A DNA stretch of 64,000 nucleotides from an uncultured Muribaculaceae bacterium (lineage in GTDB: Bacteria > Bacteroidota > Bacteroidia > Bacteroidales > Muribaculaceae), in NCBI GenBank assembly GCA_910585275.1, contig CAJUCW010000003.1:94729-158728 (forward strand), in the 5' to 3' direction. Shown here piece after piece: positions 26,781 through 36,240 of this stretch. The stretch's first letter is position 1. Each line of letters opens with the position of its first letter. The position numbers and the translations under genes were made by a program. The notes beneath the pieces were generated by a model. It did no database searches. It was not told the origin of the DNA and saw nothing but the letters and a program-made list of their open reading frames with translations.

Positions 26781-29228
26781 ATGAGGTTATCTGATCTCAA
26801 GCCGGGAGAAACCGGCGTGATTACCAAAATATTGGGTCATGGTGCGTTTCGCAAACGTGTCATGGAAATGGGGTTTGTAAGAGGCCGCGAAGTGACGATG
26901 GTTCTTAACGCACCCCTCCAGGACCCTGTCAAATATAGCCTTATGGGCTATGAGGTTTCGTTGCGGAATGCGGAAGCGCATTTACTTGAAATAGAAACCA
27001 TCGATGAATGGAATAAACATGAGCGCAAAAAGTTTGAGATTCATCCTGAAAACTCTGTTTCTGAAGAAGAGGCAACCGTAAGGAAAGACCGAATAATCAA
27101 TGTGGCTCTTGTCGGCAATCCAAATTGCGGCAAAACGTCTCTTTTCAACATGGTTTCAGGAGCGCATGAACACGTCGGCAATTATGCAGGCGTCACTATC
27201 GGGGCGAAGGAAGGGACCATGAAATACAAGGGCTACCAGTTCAATGTGGTCGATCTTCCCGGCACATATTCGCTGTCGGCATATTCTCCGGAGGAACTTT
27301 ACGTCATGCGATATCTTAAGGAGGAGACTCCTGACGTAATAGTCAATGTTGTTGTGGCTTCAAATCTTGAACGTAACCTTTATCTTACAACCGAACTGAT
27401 TGACATGAACCGGAGCATGGTGATTGACCTCAACATGTATGACGAACTTGAAAAAAATCATTCCGAACTCAATTATGTTCAGCTCGGCAAGATGCTTGGA
27501 GTGCCGATTGTGCCTACAACTGCCTCTACGGGATGGGGAATCGACAAACTTCTTGACACTATCATTCAGGTGTATGAAATGAAAAATCCCGACACCCGTC
27601 ATATCCATATAAAGATGCGTCCGGAAGTGGAACAAGGCGTTTCCGCCCTAAACGAAAGCATAAAGGAAGACCCGTCAGTTTCACAAAAGTTCTCTCCGAG
27701 ATATCTTGCCATCAAAATGCTCGAACGCGATCCGGAAGTGGAACACATGCTCTCCGACAATCCCAATTACGCAAAATGGAGCAAAATACGCGATAACGAA
27801 AATATTAGAATAGAAAGAGAACTCGGCGACGACGCCAACTCGGTGATAGCTTCTGAAAAATACGGTTTCATTCAAGGAGCGCTTGCGGAGACGATGCAGA
27901 ACGGAGAAGCTTCGAAAGAGCAATCCACAAAGATTATTGATGCACTCGTCACAAACAAACTCTTCGGATTTCCAATCTTTCTTTTAGTAATGTGGCTGAT
28001 GTTCTGGGCCACTTTCAGCATAGGGGCATATCCTATGGAATGGATTGAAAATCTCGTAAGTTGGATTTCGGTAGAAATCGGTAAATACATGGCCGACGGA
28101 CCATTTAAAGACCTTCTCCTCGATGGCGTCATCGGCGGCGTAGGAGGGGTAATCGTGTTCCTTCCGAACATTCTTATATTGTATGCTTTCATCTCGTTTA
28201 TGGAAGATTCGGGATACATGGCCCGTGTGGCTTTCATCATGGACAAACTCATGCATAAAATGGGGCTGCACGGAAAATCGTTCATCCCCCTTGTAATGGG
28301 ATTCGGATGCAATGTTCCCGCAATCATGTCAACACGCATAATCGAAAGCAAGTCAAGTCGGTTGATTACAATTCTTATTAATCCTTTCATCAGCTGCTCG
28401 GCAAGGATTCCTATTTATATACTTCTTGCAGGCGCATTTTTCCCCACCTACGGGGCCTGGGTGTTTTTCGGACTCTATCTGCTTGGAATCTTTGTCGCAG
28501 TGTTGACAGCAAAAATACTACGTAAATTTTGGTTCGGAAAAGATGAAACCCCTTTTGTAATGGAATTGCCCCCTTACCGTATTCCGACCGCCAAAGCTAC
28601 GATAAGGAACATGTGGTCGAAAGCAAAACAGTATCTCAACAAAATGGGAGGTATTATTCTTGTGGCGTCAGTCATAATATGGGCACTCTCCTATTTTCCA
28701 CGTTATGACGCTTCGCAAGTGCCGGATGCTTTTAAAGAAAATGCATACGCTGAAATGCCGCAAGCCACTCTTGAAGGCAACGCTCCTGACGAAATAAACG
28801 ATTTTATAACAAACGAATATCAGCAGGAGCATTCTATTCTCGGACACATAGGAAAAGCATGTGAGCCCGTGATGCGCCCTATGGATTTTGACTGGAAAAT
28901 ATGTTGCTCTCTCCTGGCAGGATGCGCCGCCAAAGAGGTAGTGGTATCCACTTTAGGTGTCCTATACGTAGGCGACGACGATGCCGAAGTTTTGTCGGAA
29001 CGTCTCACCACGTCATCCAAAGTGACTGGCAAAGCGCCTTTCGACCCTGCAAAGGCAATAGCGTTTATGGTTTTCGTTCTTCTTTATTTCCCGTGCATTG
29101 CCTCCGTCGTGGCAATAGTAAAAGAAACGGGGTCTTGGAAATATGGAGCGTTTACGATACTTTACAACACCGCTCTGGCATGGCTTTTCTCATTCGTCAC
29201 ATACCGGATTGCCCTACTATTCCTTTAA
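26781..29228 (+). CDS. feoB: FeoA-FeoB fusion ferrous iron transporter
   Basis: 815 residues. Residues 1-75 form a FeoA SH3-like domain (LKPGETGVITKILGHGAFRK). The FeoB G domain starts near 105: G1 GNPNCGKTSLFN, G3 DLPGTYSLSAYSPEE, and a G4 position reading NMYD. After the helical guanine-dissociation-inhibitor-like region come the two Gate domains and core segments (LLLDGVIGGVGGVIVFLPNI, SFIPLVMGFGCNVPAIM, NPFISCSARIPIY). It imports Fe2+ across the inner membrane. Fusion of FeoA to FeoB is common in Bacteroidetes. The terminator at 29245 follows. Confidence 0.96.
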   Translation: MRLSDLKPGETGVITKILGHGAFRKRVMEMGFVRGREVTMVLNAPLQDPVKYSLMGYEVSLRNAEAHLLEIETIDEWNKHERKKFEIHPENSVSEEEATVRKDRIINVALVGNPNCGKTSLFNMVSGAHEHVGNYAGVTIGAKEGTMKYKGYQFNVVDLPGTYSLSAYSPEELYVMRYLKEETPDVIVNVVVASNLERNLYLTTELIDMNRSMVIDLNMYDELEKNHSELNYVQLGKMLGVPIVPTTASTGWGIDKLLDTIIQVYEMKNPDTRHIHIKMRPEVEQGVSALNESIKEDPSVSQKFSPRYLAIKMLERDPEVEHMLSDNPNYAKWSKIRDNENIRIERELGDDANSVIASEKYGFIQGALAETMQNGEASKEQSTKIIDALVTNKLFGFPIFLLVMWLMFWATFSIGAYPMEWIENLVSWISVEIGKYMADGPFKDLLLDGVIGGVGGVIVFLPNILILYAFISFMEDSGYMARVAFIMDKLMHKMGLHGKSFIPLVMGFGCNVPAIMSTRIIESKSSRLITILINPFISCSARIPIYILLAGAFFPTYGAWVFFGLYLLGIFVAVLTAKILRKFWFGKDETPFVMELPPYRIPTAKATIRNMWSKAKQYLNKMGGIILVASVIIWALSYFPRYDASQVPDAFKENAYAEMPQATLEGNAPDEINDFITNEYQQEHSILGHIGKACEPVMRPMDFDWKICCSLLAGCAAKEVVVSTLGVLYVGDDDAEVLSERLTTSSKVTGKAPFDPAKAIAFMVFVLLYFPCIASVVAIVKETGSWKYGAFTILYNTALAWLFSFVTYRIALLFL

Positions 29229-29244
29229 GACATTTCTCCGATAA

Positions 29245-29301
29245 ATCAATAAAAAGTGGCCCGCCCCGGATTTGCTCCGGAGCGGGCCACTTTTTATTGA
29301 T
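29245..29301. terminator. Bidirectional terminator between feoAB and clpC
   Basis: A perfect 20-bp inverted repeat (29245-29264 and 29282-29301; core AGTGGCCCGC / GCGGGCCACT) has A/T-rich flanks suited to ending both convergent genes. The loop itself contains a CCGGA/TCCGG stem. Confidence 0.9.
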
Positions 29302-29328
29302 TCACTCTATCTTAGAGCGCGTCGTTCC

Positions 29329-31914
29329 TTAATCCTCCTGCGCCAAAGTCGCGGGAGAATCGAATGACAACGGTTCATACGTCATCGAAGGCTTTTCATC
29401 ACCTTCCTTGTATGCCACGGAAATAGTGCCGCCTATTTGTCCTTCGGCATTGAGTTGAAGCATAAGCTCGGCAAGTTCGTCCTCAAGATATTTCTGTATG
29501 GCCCGTTTGAGAGGACGCGCGCCAAAATTCTTATCATACCCCTTTGTGGCAATAAAGTCTTTAGCCTCTTCAGTAAGTCTGAGCTTGAATCCAAGTTTCT
29601 CAATCCTTGAATAGAAATCTTTGAGTTCGATATCGATTATCTTGAAGATTGCATCCTTATCGAGTTGGTCGAACATAATTATATCGTCAACACGGTTAAG
29701 GAACTCAGGAGAGAACGCTTTGTTCAAGGCTTTGGATATAACACCATGGGCCTGCTCCTTGCTCACTACCTCGGTATTGAATCCTATGCCGCCCCCGAAA
29801 TCCTTAAGTTGCCTCGACCCGACGTTGCTCGTCATGATAAGGATAGTGTTCTTGAAATCGATGCGACGCCCGAGAGAATCGGTGAGACGACCCTCGTCCA
29901 TGACTTGAAGAAGCAAATTGAAGACATCGGGATGCGCCTTTTCAATTTCATCAAGAAGCACGACCGAATAGGGATGGCGCCTTACTTTTTCGGTAAGCTG
30001 TCCACCCTCTTCATACCCCACGTATCCCGGAGGCGCTCCGACAAGTCTCGACACCGTAAACTTCTCCATGAACTCACTCATGTCCATTCTGATAAGAGCA
30101 TCTTTCGAATCGAAAAGATATTCGGCAAGTTTCTTGGCAAGATGAGTCTTACCTACACCCGTAGGTCCGAGGAACATAAAGACTCCAATCGGTTTATCCG
30201 GGTCTTTAAGACCTATCCTGTTTCGCTGTATGGCTTTTACGACTTTCTTGATTGCATCGTCCTGGCTGATTACGGCTCCCTTAAGGGAATGTCCCATCTC
30301 AAGGAGTCGAGAACCTTCGGCCTGCGCAATACGCTGGGTGGGGACGCCGGTCATCATCGCAACCACTTCAGCCACCTTGTCTTCGTCAACTTCCTGACGC
30401 TCGGTGTCAAGTTTCTTCTCCCAATCGGCTTTGGCCTGTTCAAGTTCCGCCTTCTTCTTCGTTTCCTTATCTCTTAGAGAAGCCGCCAATTCAAAATTCT
30501 GCGACCTCGCGGCAGCAAGTTTATCCTGTGTCGTTTTATCCACCTCAATTTCAAGGCGTTCTATTTCCTCAGGCACAACTATATTTGTGATATGAACTCT
30601 TGAACCGGCCTCATCGAGCGCGTCGAGGGCTTTATCGGGGAAATTACGGTCGCTGACATATCGTTCCGTCAAACTTACACACGCCTGCAGAGCCTCGTCA
30701 GTATAACTTACGTTATGATGGTCTTCATACTTTTCTTTTACTTGCCTTAGAATCTCAAGGGTCTCTTCCGGAGTAGTAGGCTCGACCATAACCTTCTGAA
30801 AACGTCGCTCAAGCGCACCGTCTTTTTCGATATTCTGGCGATATTCGTCAAGTGTAGTCGCGCCAATACACTGTATTTCCCCTCTTGCAAGGGCAGGCTT
30901 AAGCATATTGGCGGCATCCATCGAACCGGGAGCCCCTCCGGCTCCGACAATGGTATGGATTTCATCGATGAAAAGAATTATGTCCGGATTCTTTGAAAGT
31001 TCATCAAGCACGGCTTTTATTCTTTCCTCAAATTGACCTCTATACTTGGTGCCTGCCACCATTCCGGCCATGTCAAGACCGATGACACGTTTGTCGAAAA
31101 GAATTCTCGACACTTTTCTTTGCACAATGCGCAATGCCAGCCCCTCGACAATGGCCGATTTTCCCACACCGGGCTCTCCTATCAGCACGGGATTGTTTTT
31201 CTTTCTTCTTGAAAGAATCTGTGCAAGCCTTTCAATTTCATTTTCCCGGCCCACAACAGGATCCAACCGCCCTTCCGCGGCTGCTTTGGTCATATCATAT
31301 CCAAACTTGTCAAGCGCAGGCGTATCCGTACCCCCTTTTCCGCCGGAAACCTTCTTAGCGGAGCGCGAAGATTGCTCGCGGCCCGGCTGGTCATTGCCTT
31401 TGAATGGAGAAATCTCTTCTTCCTCCTCTTCATCATCCAAATCATTGCCGGCAGTCGGAGAAGACGCTTCAGAAAGGTTTTGAATCGATATGTCGAAGTC
31501 AAGGTATTTTTCTTTCAACTGGCGCAAAAAATCACTGTCCATGGCACGCTGGTCATGGATTAGGGCAAGCAATATATGTTCCCCCGAAATGGAGTGGGCA
31601 TTCATTTTCCTTGCCTCCGAAGTGGCGAGCTGAAGATGACGGATGGCTGAAAGTGAAATCTTGAACTGTTGCTCAAACAAGGTGGTGGTTTCCGAAGGGG
31701 ACTCCGCACCTGCAAGATACTCTTCAATATCTTTAGTCATCTCGTCAACCGGCACTTGGAGCTGACGAAGAATTTTGAATGCATATCCGTCTTTATTGCG
31801 CAACGCCGCCAATACGAAATGCTCGCTTAATATGGCAGGCGACTGGAAATTCTGGGCTTCGGCATAAGCCAATTCCAGAATGGGACGGAATTGCTTTGAA
31901 AAATCGTTTTTCAT
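29329..31914 (-). CDS. clpC: ClpC-type ATP-dependent Clp protease ATP-binding subunit
   Basis: 861 residues from MKNDFSKQFRPILELAYAEA; a start ten codons upstream is also possible. An N-terminal double Clp repeat (to about 140) and an acidic linker precede AAA+ domain D1 (GEPGVGKSA, FIDEIHTI). A short middle region with a UVR-like motif marks it as ClpC rather than ClpB, which would have a long coiled coil. D2 carries GPTGVGKTHLAK and LLDEIEKAHPD. GGGIGFNT holds the IGF loop for docking ClpP, so it should unfold substrates for proteolysis. It has its own sigma-54-type promoter. Confidence 0.93.
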   Translation of the reverse strand: MKNDFSKQFRPILELAYAEAQNFQSPAILSEHFVLAALRNKDGYAFKILRQLQVPVDEMTKDIEEYLAGAESPSETTTLFEQQFKISLSAIRHLQLATSEARKMNAHSISGEHILLALIHDQRAMDSDFLRQLKEKYLDFDISIQNLSEASSPTAGNDLDDEEEEEEISPFKGNDQPGREQSSRSAKKVSGGKGGTDTPALDKFGYDMTKAAAEGRLDPVVGRENEIERLAQILSRRKKNNPVLIGEPGVGKSAIVEGLALRIVQRKVSRILFDKRVIGLDMAGMVAGTKYRGQFEERIKAVLDELSKNPDIILFIDEIHTIVGAGGAPGSMDAANMLKPALARGEIQCIGATTLDEYRQNIEKDGALERRFQKVMVEPTTPEETLEILRQVKEKYEDHHNVSYTDEALQACVSLTERYVSDRNFPDKALDALDEAGSRVHITNIVVPEEIERLEIEVDKTTQDKLAAARSQNFELAASLRDKETKKKAELEQAKADWEKKLDTERQEVDEDKVAEVVAMMTGVPTQRIAQAEGSRLLEMGHSLKGAVISQDDAIKKVVKAIQRNRIGLKDPDKPIGVFMFLGPTGVGKTHLAKKLAEYLFDSKDALIRMDMSEFMEKFTVSRLVGAPPGYVGYEEGGQLTEKVRRHPYSVVLLDEIEKAHPDVFNLLLQVMDEGRLTDSLGRRIDFKNTILIMTSNVGSRQLKDFGGGIGFNTEVVSKEQAHGVISKALNKAFSPEFLNRVDDIIMFDQLDKDAIFKIIDIELKDFYSRIEKLGFKLRLTEEAKDFIATKGYDKNFGARPLKRAIQKYLEDELAELMLQLNAEGQIGGTISVAYKEGDEKPSMTYEPLSFDSPATLAQED

Positions 31915-32022
31915 CAAAAATATCTTATGATTATCGGTATTCATTTTTTAACTTTAAACACTCTCTTTAGTCTTATAACAAAGGAGTGTTTACAAATAAT
32001 ACACAAACATTGTATGTTTTGT

Positions 32023-32038
32023 TGCAAATAGCGTGCCA
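32023..32038 (-). promoter_or_regulatory. Sigma-54 (RpoN) -24/-12 promoter of clpC
   Basis: On the minus strand, TGGCACGCTATTTGCA (32038 to 32023) is a perfect match to the sigma-54 consensus TGGCACG-N4-TTGCA. It lies 109 bases before the clpC start at 31914. Predicted transcription starts near 32012. Confidence 0.75.
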
Positions 32039-32121
32039 AATTCTATAAAATGATGTTACACGAGAGGGTCAACCATTCTTTCAAATAATATTTTATTATA
32101 GGGATTTTAATGAAAAAGCCG

Positions 32122-32153
32122 TTTGTCTGTTTCAATAAAAATTTGTAACTTTG
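32122..32153 (+). promoter_or_regulatory. Bacteroidetes primary-sigma promoter of gyrA
   Basis: TTTG (32122-32125), 20 bp, then TAACTTTG (32146-32153), an exact match to the -33/-7 consensus, 80 bases before gyrA. With the clpC sigma-54 site it accounts for the 319-base gap between these divergent genes. Confidence 0.75.
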
Positions 32154-32233
32154 CTCCTTGGAATAAGAAGGGTTTGCCCTTCCCCGCCCTGCCCTCTCCG
32201 GGGCGATCTAATTTTGAAGAATGAATTTTTAAA

Positions 32234-34786
32234 ATGCAAGGAGAAGACAAAATTATTCCGATAAACATTGAATCGGAAATGAAAAGCGCCTACATCGACT
32301 ATTCCATGTCGGTGATAGTGTCGCGCGCCCTGCCTGATGTCAGAGACGGTTTTAAGCCTGTTCACCGCAGGGTGCTTTACGGCATGAATGAATTAGGCAA
32401 CTTTTTTTCCGGCGACACAAAAAAATCCGCACGCATCGTAGGTGAAGTGATGGGTAAATACCACCCTCACGGTGATTATTCCATTTATTTCACCATGGTC
32501 CGTATGGCGCAAGAATGGTCATTAAGGTATCCGCTTGTGTTCGGGCAAGGCAATTTCGGTTCGATCGACGGCGATTCGCCGGCGGCTATGCGTTACACCG
32601 AGGTCAAGCTCGCACGCATGGGTGAAGAGATGCTTCGCGACATCGATGCCGAAACCGTAGATTTTGTCCCCAACTTCGACAACACCCTTTCCGAACCGGC
32701 TGTTTTACCCACAAGGATTCCTAACCTCCTTGTAAATGGAGCTTCTGGCATTGCCGTCGGAATGGCCACAAATATGCCTCCCCATAATCTTACGGAATCG
32801 TTAAACGCTTCGATTGCGCTTATCGACAATCCCGACCTCGATGTGGAAGGCCTGATGGAATACGTAAAGGCCCCCGACTTCCCTACCGGAGGTGAAATAT
32901 TCGGACTTCAAGGAGTCCGCGACGCCTTTGAAACCGGACGCGGAAGAATCGTAATACGTGCAAAAGCAGAAATAGAAAACGACGGCAATCATGACCAGAT
33001 TATAATTTCTGAAATACCTTATGGCGTTGTAAAAAACGACCTGGTCAAAAGCATTGCCGACCTCGTGGAAGAGAAAAAAATCGAAGGCATTTCCGACATT
33101 ACCGACACTTCCGCCAGAGGACAGATGCATATCGCCATAGACATCAAGAGAGATGCCAACGCGAAAGTTATTTTAAACAAGCTTTACAAGATGACACAAT
33201 TGCAGACCTCGTTCAGCGTCAACAATGTGGCTCTTGTAAACGGAAGGCCGAAAACACTTAATCTCAAGGAACTCCTTCAAGCATTCGTTGACCATCGCCA
33301 CGAAGTCGTGATTCGCCGCACTCGATATGAGTTGAGGAAAGCCGAAGAACGCGCCCATATTCTGAAGGGGTTGATGATTGCCTGCGACAACATCGACGAG
33401 GTCATCGCGATTATCCGGTCTTCACAAACCACCGACGAAGCACGCACCCGACTGAGCGACCGTTTCGGACTTGATGAAATCCAAACGCGCGCCATCGTCG
33501 AGATGCGTCTCCGCCAGCTCACCGGACTGGAAATGGAGAAACTTCGCGGCGAGTATGACGACTTGATGAAGCTCATAGCCCATTTGAACGACATCCTCAA
33601 CAACGACGAAGTATGTCGCGACGTAATGAAACAGGAGCTTATTGAAATCTGCGACAAATATGGCGACGAACGCCGCACGAAAATCAACATGTTCTCAGGC
33701 GATCTTAATGCGGAAGATTTCTATCCCGACGATGAAATGATTATCACCATTTCCCATCTCGGATATATCAAACGCACTCCCCTCTCGGAATTCCGCGCTC
33801 AGCATCGCGGAGGAGTAGGAGCCAAAGGAAGCGATACGAGAGATTCTGATTTCATAGAGCACATATATCCTGCCACCAACCACAACGATATGCTTTTCTT
33901 CACGGAGAAAGGCCAGGTATATAGGATGAAGGTATATGAGATTCCCGAATGCACGAAAAATTCCAAAGGACGTGCAATCCAGAATCTTCTCATGATTGAT
34001 GCCGACGACCGCGTCAATGCCTTTATCCGTGTGGCAACAGGCAAAGAGGAAGGATATGCCGACTCCCACAACCTTATATTTGCAACCAAAAACGGAATCA
34101 TCAAGAAAACGAAACTGAGGGAATATGCCTACATCCCGAGCAACGGAAAGAAGGCTATAAAAATTCTTGAAGGCGACAGAGTGATTCAGGTTCGTCTCAC
34201 CGACGGCAACGCCGAAGTTATCCTCGCCAACCGCGAGGGCCGGGCCATCAGGTTCCACGAAAGCAAGGTACGCGAAATGGGCCGTGTATCAACCGGAGTG
34301 AGAGGCATGACGCTGGGCGACAACGGTGATGAAGTCGTAGGCATGATTACAATGACCGGGGCTCCTGACGAAACCGTGATGGTCGTTTCACAAAACGGCT
34401 ACGGCAAGCGTTCCCCGCTTGAAGACTACAGGGTTACGAACCGTGGCGGGAAAGGAGTCAAAACCCTCAGCGTCACCGACAAGACCGGAGAACTCGTTTC
34501 CATTAAGAATGTAAACGATTCCAACGATCTCATGATTATAAATCAAAGCGGAATCACCCTCCGTCTTCCGGTGGCAGGCATCAGAGTCATGGGCAGGGCC
34601 ACTCAAGGCGTTAAACTTATCGACCTCACAAAACGGGGAGACAAAATTGCCTCCGTCTGCAAAGTCGATTCCGATCCTGAAGATGAAACAGAAGATGAAA
34701 TCACAGGAGAGGCCATGCCGGAAGCTTCTTCCGATGCCACTCCCTCCGCAAACTTAGAATCGGGAGAGGCGTCATCCGAGGAATGA
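32234..34786 (+). CDS. gyrA: DNA gyrase subunit A
   Basis: 850 residues. With GyrB it introduces negative supercoils using ATP. The winged-helix breakage domain has catalytic Tyr121 in AAMRYTEVKLARMG. The C-terminal wrapping domain has six-bladed propeller repeats and a GyrA-box-like NRGGKGVKTL, which favours gyrase over topoisomerase IV; an acidic tail ends the protein. In the quinolone-resistance region HPHGDYSIYFTMVRMAQ, Tyr82 stands where E. coli has Ser83 and Phe86 where it has Asp87. The TPR gene follows after 50 bases. Confidence 0.96.
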   Translation: MQGEDKIIPINIESEMKSAYIDYSMSVIVSRALPDVRDGFKPVHRRVLYGMNELGNFFSGDTKKSARIVGEVMGKYHPHGDYSIYFTMVRMAQEWSLRYPLVFGQGNFGSIDGDSPAAMRYTEVKLARMGEEMLRDIDAETVDFVPNFDNTLSEPAVLPTRIPNLLVNGASGIAVGMATNMPPHNLTESLNASIALIDNPDLDVEGLMEYVKAPDFPTGGEIFGLQGVRDAFETGRGRIVIRAKAEIENDGNHDQIIISEIPYGVVKNDLVKSIADLVEEKKIEGISDITDTSARGQMHIAIDIKRDANAKVILNKLYKMTQLQTSFSVNNVALVNGRPKTLNLKELLQAFVDHRHEVVIRRTRYELRKAEERAHILKGLMIACDNIDEVIAIIRSSQTTDEARTRLSDRFGLDEIQTRAIVEMRLRQLTGLEMEKLRGEYDDLMKLIAHLNDILNNDEVCRDVMKQELIEICDKYGDERRTKINMFSGDLNAEDFYPDDEMIITISHLGYIKRTPLSEFRAQHRGGVGAKGSDTRDSDFIEHIYPATNHNDMLFFTEKGQVYRMKVYEIPECTKNSKGRAIQNLLMIDADDRVNAFIRVATGKEEGYADSHNLIFATKNGIIKKTKLREYAYIPSNGKKAIKILEGDRVIQVRLTDGNAEVILANREGRAIRFHESKVREMGRVSTGVRGMTLGDNGDEVVGMITMTGAPDETVMVVSQNGYGKRSPLEDYRVTNRGGKGVKTLSVTDKTGELVSIKNVNDSNDLMIINQSGITLRLPVAGIRVMGRATQGVKLIDLTKRGDKIASVCKVDSDPEDETEDEITGEAMPEASSDATPSANLESGEASSEE

Positions 34787-34836
34787 ACCAATGTAAAAAA
34801 ACGGATAATTATTCACATTTCATAAAATATTCTGCA

Positions 34837-36060
34837 ATGAATAGATTTATAACAATTGCGCTTTGTCTCGCAGCCGTTGGAACTGCAGGCGCACAGAAAG
34901 CTAATGTGGATCAGGCAAACAAACTTGCAGGCAAGCCCAATGAGCTTAGCAATGCAAGAAACCTGATTAAACAAGCCATGGAAAACCCTGAGACCGCAAA
35001 TGATGCACGCACCTATTTTGTGGCAGGAAAAATCGAGTTTGACGCATTCGACAAAGCCACTACGGCAAAGATGATCAATCCCGACGACCCAACCGCCAAG
35101 CCCGCCGTTATGGCAGACGAGCTTATGAACGGCTATAAATACTTCCTTAAAGCACTGCCGTTGGATAGCGTTCCCAATGAAAAAGGACAGGTTAAGCCTA
35201 AATATTCGAAAGATATTCTTAACAAGATTACGGGCCACGCCAATGATTTCTTCACCGCAGGCGCCAACTATTTCAACGAAAAGATGTATTATCCGCAGGC
35301 CTACGAGGCGTTCATGGTTTATGGCGACCTTCCGGCATCCGGAATGATGGGCAAGGCTTCGGCTTTGATTCCGCAGGAGCAAATAGGCACTGCTTATTTC
35401 AATGCGGGCCTTTCCGCCTATTCCGGCAACGATGTGGAGAAGAGTGCCGAGGCGTTCAAGAAAGCCCGCAACGCCGGATATGACCAAAAGGAAGCATACA
35501 TATATGAAATTGCCTGCTGGCAGACAATAGCCCAAAAAGACGAAGCTCGCACCAAGGAAGCCCAGGACCATATAATGGATGTAGCCAAGGCCGGAAATGA
35601 TAAATTCGGTATCGAGGAACCCATATTCATCAACAATATGATCAACTCCCTTGTAGTTGACAATAAGATTGACGAGGCTCTCAACCAATTGAACTCCGTT
35701 ATCGCCGCCAACCCTGACAATGCCAATCTTCTCGGCCTTCGCGGCTATGTTTATGACCGCGCCGACAACGACGATGCCTCTGAGGCTGATTATCGCAAAG
35801 CCGCTGATATGGCAAACGTTGATTTCGAAACCCTTAAGAACGCAAGCAAGAAGATTTTCCGTGTAGGCACCAAGAAGTGGGACAGCATCGAAGGAACTTC
35901 CGCAGAAGCTGCCCAGGCTCGCAAAGATGTAAAGGCCAACTATTTCGACGTTGCCAAATCTATTGCTGAAAAGGCAGAAGGCATGAATCCCGGCGATTCT
36001 GACCTCCAGACCCTCATGGAGAGCATCAACTATGTGCTCGAAACCTATTTCAACAACTGA
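34837..36060 (+). CDS. Secreted TPR-repeat protein of unknown function
   Basis: 407 residues from MNRFITIALCLAAVGTAGAQ, a clear signal peptide; an earlier in-frame start at 34783 would bury it. The mature protein is helical with TPR-like units, most clearly about 185-215 (YFNAGLSAYSGNDVEKSAEAFKKA) and 270-315 (KIDEALNQLNSVIAANPDNANLLGLRGYVYDRA). It is conserved in Bacteroidales; a scaffold role in the periplasm is plausible, but no function is known. It lies 50 bases after gyrA and is probably co-transcribed. Confidence 0.8.
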   Translation: MNRFITIALCLAAVGTAGAQKANVDQANKLAGKPNELSNARNLIKQAMENPETANDARTYFVAGKIEFDAFDKATTAKMINPDDPTAKPAVMADELMNGYKYFLKALPLDSVPNEKGQVKPKYSKDILNKITGHANDFFTAGANYFNEKMYYPQAYEAFMVYGDLPASGMMGKASALIPQEQIGTAYFNAGLSAYSGNDVEKSAEAFKKARNAGYDQKEAYIYEIACWQTIAQKDEARTKEAQDHIMDVAKAGNDKFGIEEPIFINNMINSLVVDNKIDEALNQLNSVIAANPDNANLLGLRGYVYDRADNDDASEADYRKAADMANVDFETLKNASKKIFRVGTKKWDSIEGTSAEAAQARKDVKANYFDVAKSIAEKAEGMNPGDSDLQTLMESINYVLETYFNN

Positions 36061-36082
36061 TTGGAATAATTAACCCAACAGG

Positions 36083-36114
36083 ATGCGTGCTTTCGAAAGA
36101 AGGCACGCATTTTT
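36083..36114 (+). terminator. Terminator of the gyrA-TPR unit
   Basis: ATGCGTGC (36083-36090) pairs with GCACGCAT (36103-36110), followed by TTTT. Confidence 0.85.
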
Positions 36115-36160
36115 CATAATATTATATCGCATTTTATTTTAACGGCTTATTTTTTTTCAT

Positions 36161-36168
36161 TAACTTTG
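36161..36168 (+). promoter_or_regulatory. -7 element (TAACTTTG) of the mreB operon
   Basis: TAACTTTG, 73 bases before mreB, with a T-rich -33 region (TTTT) at the right spacing. Confidence 0.6.
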
Positions 36169-36240
36169 CATTTGTTTTATAATAGCGCTCGCTGATGAAG
36201 CGATTCGCTTTTTACCCGCTACGTTAAACACGACTGAATA

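Noticed and set aside
29311..29324. TTAGAGCGCGTCGT shared with the rodA terminator at 42042-42055
   Set aside because: Only 14 bases, next to terminators in both places; probably a chance or composition effect rather than a mobile repeat.
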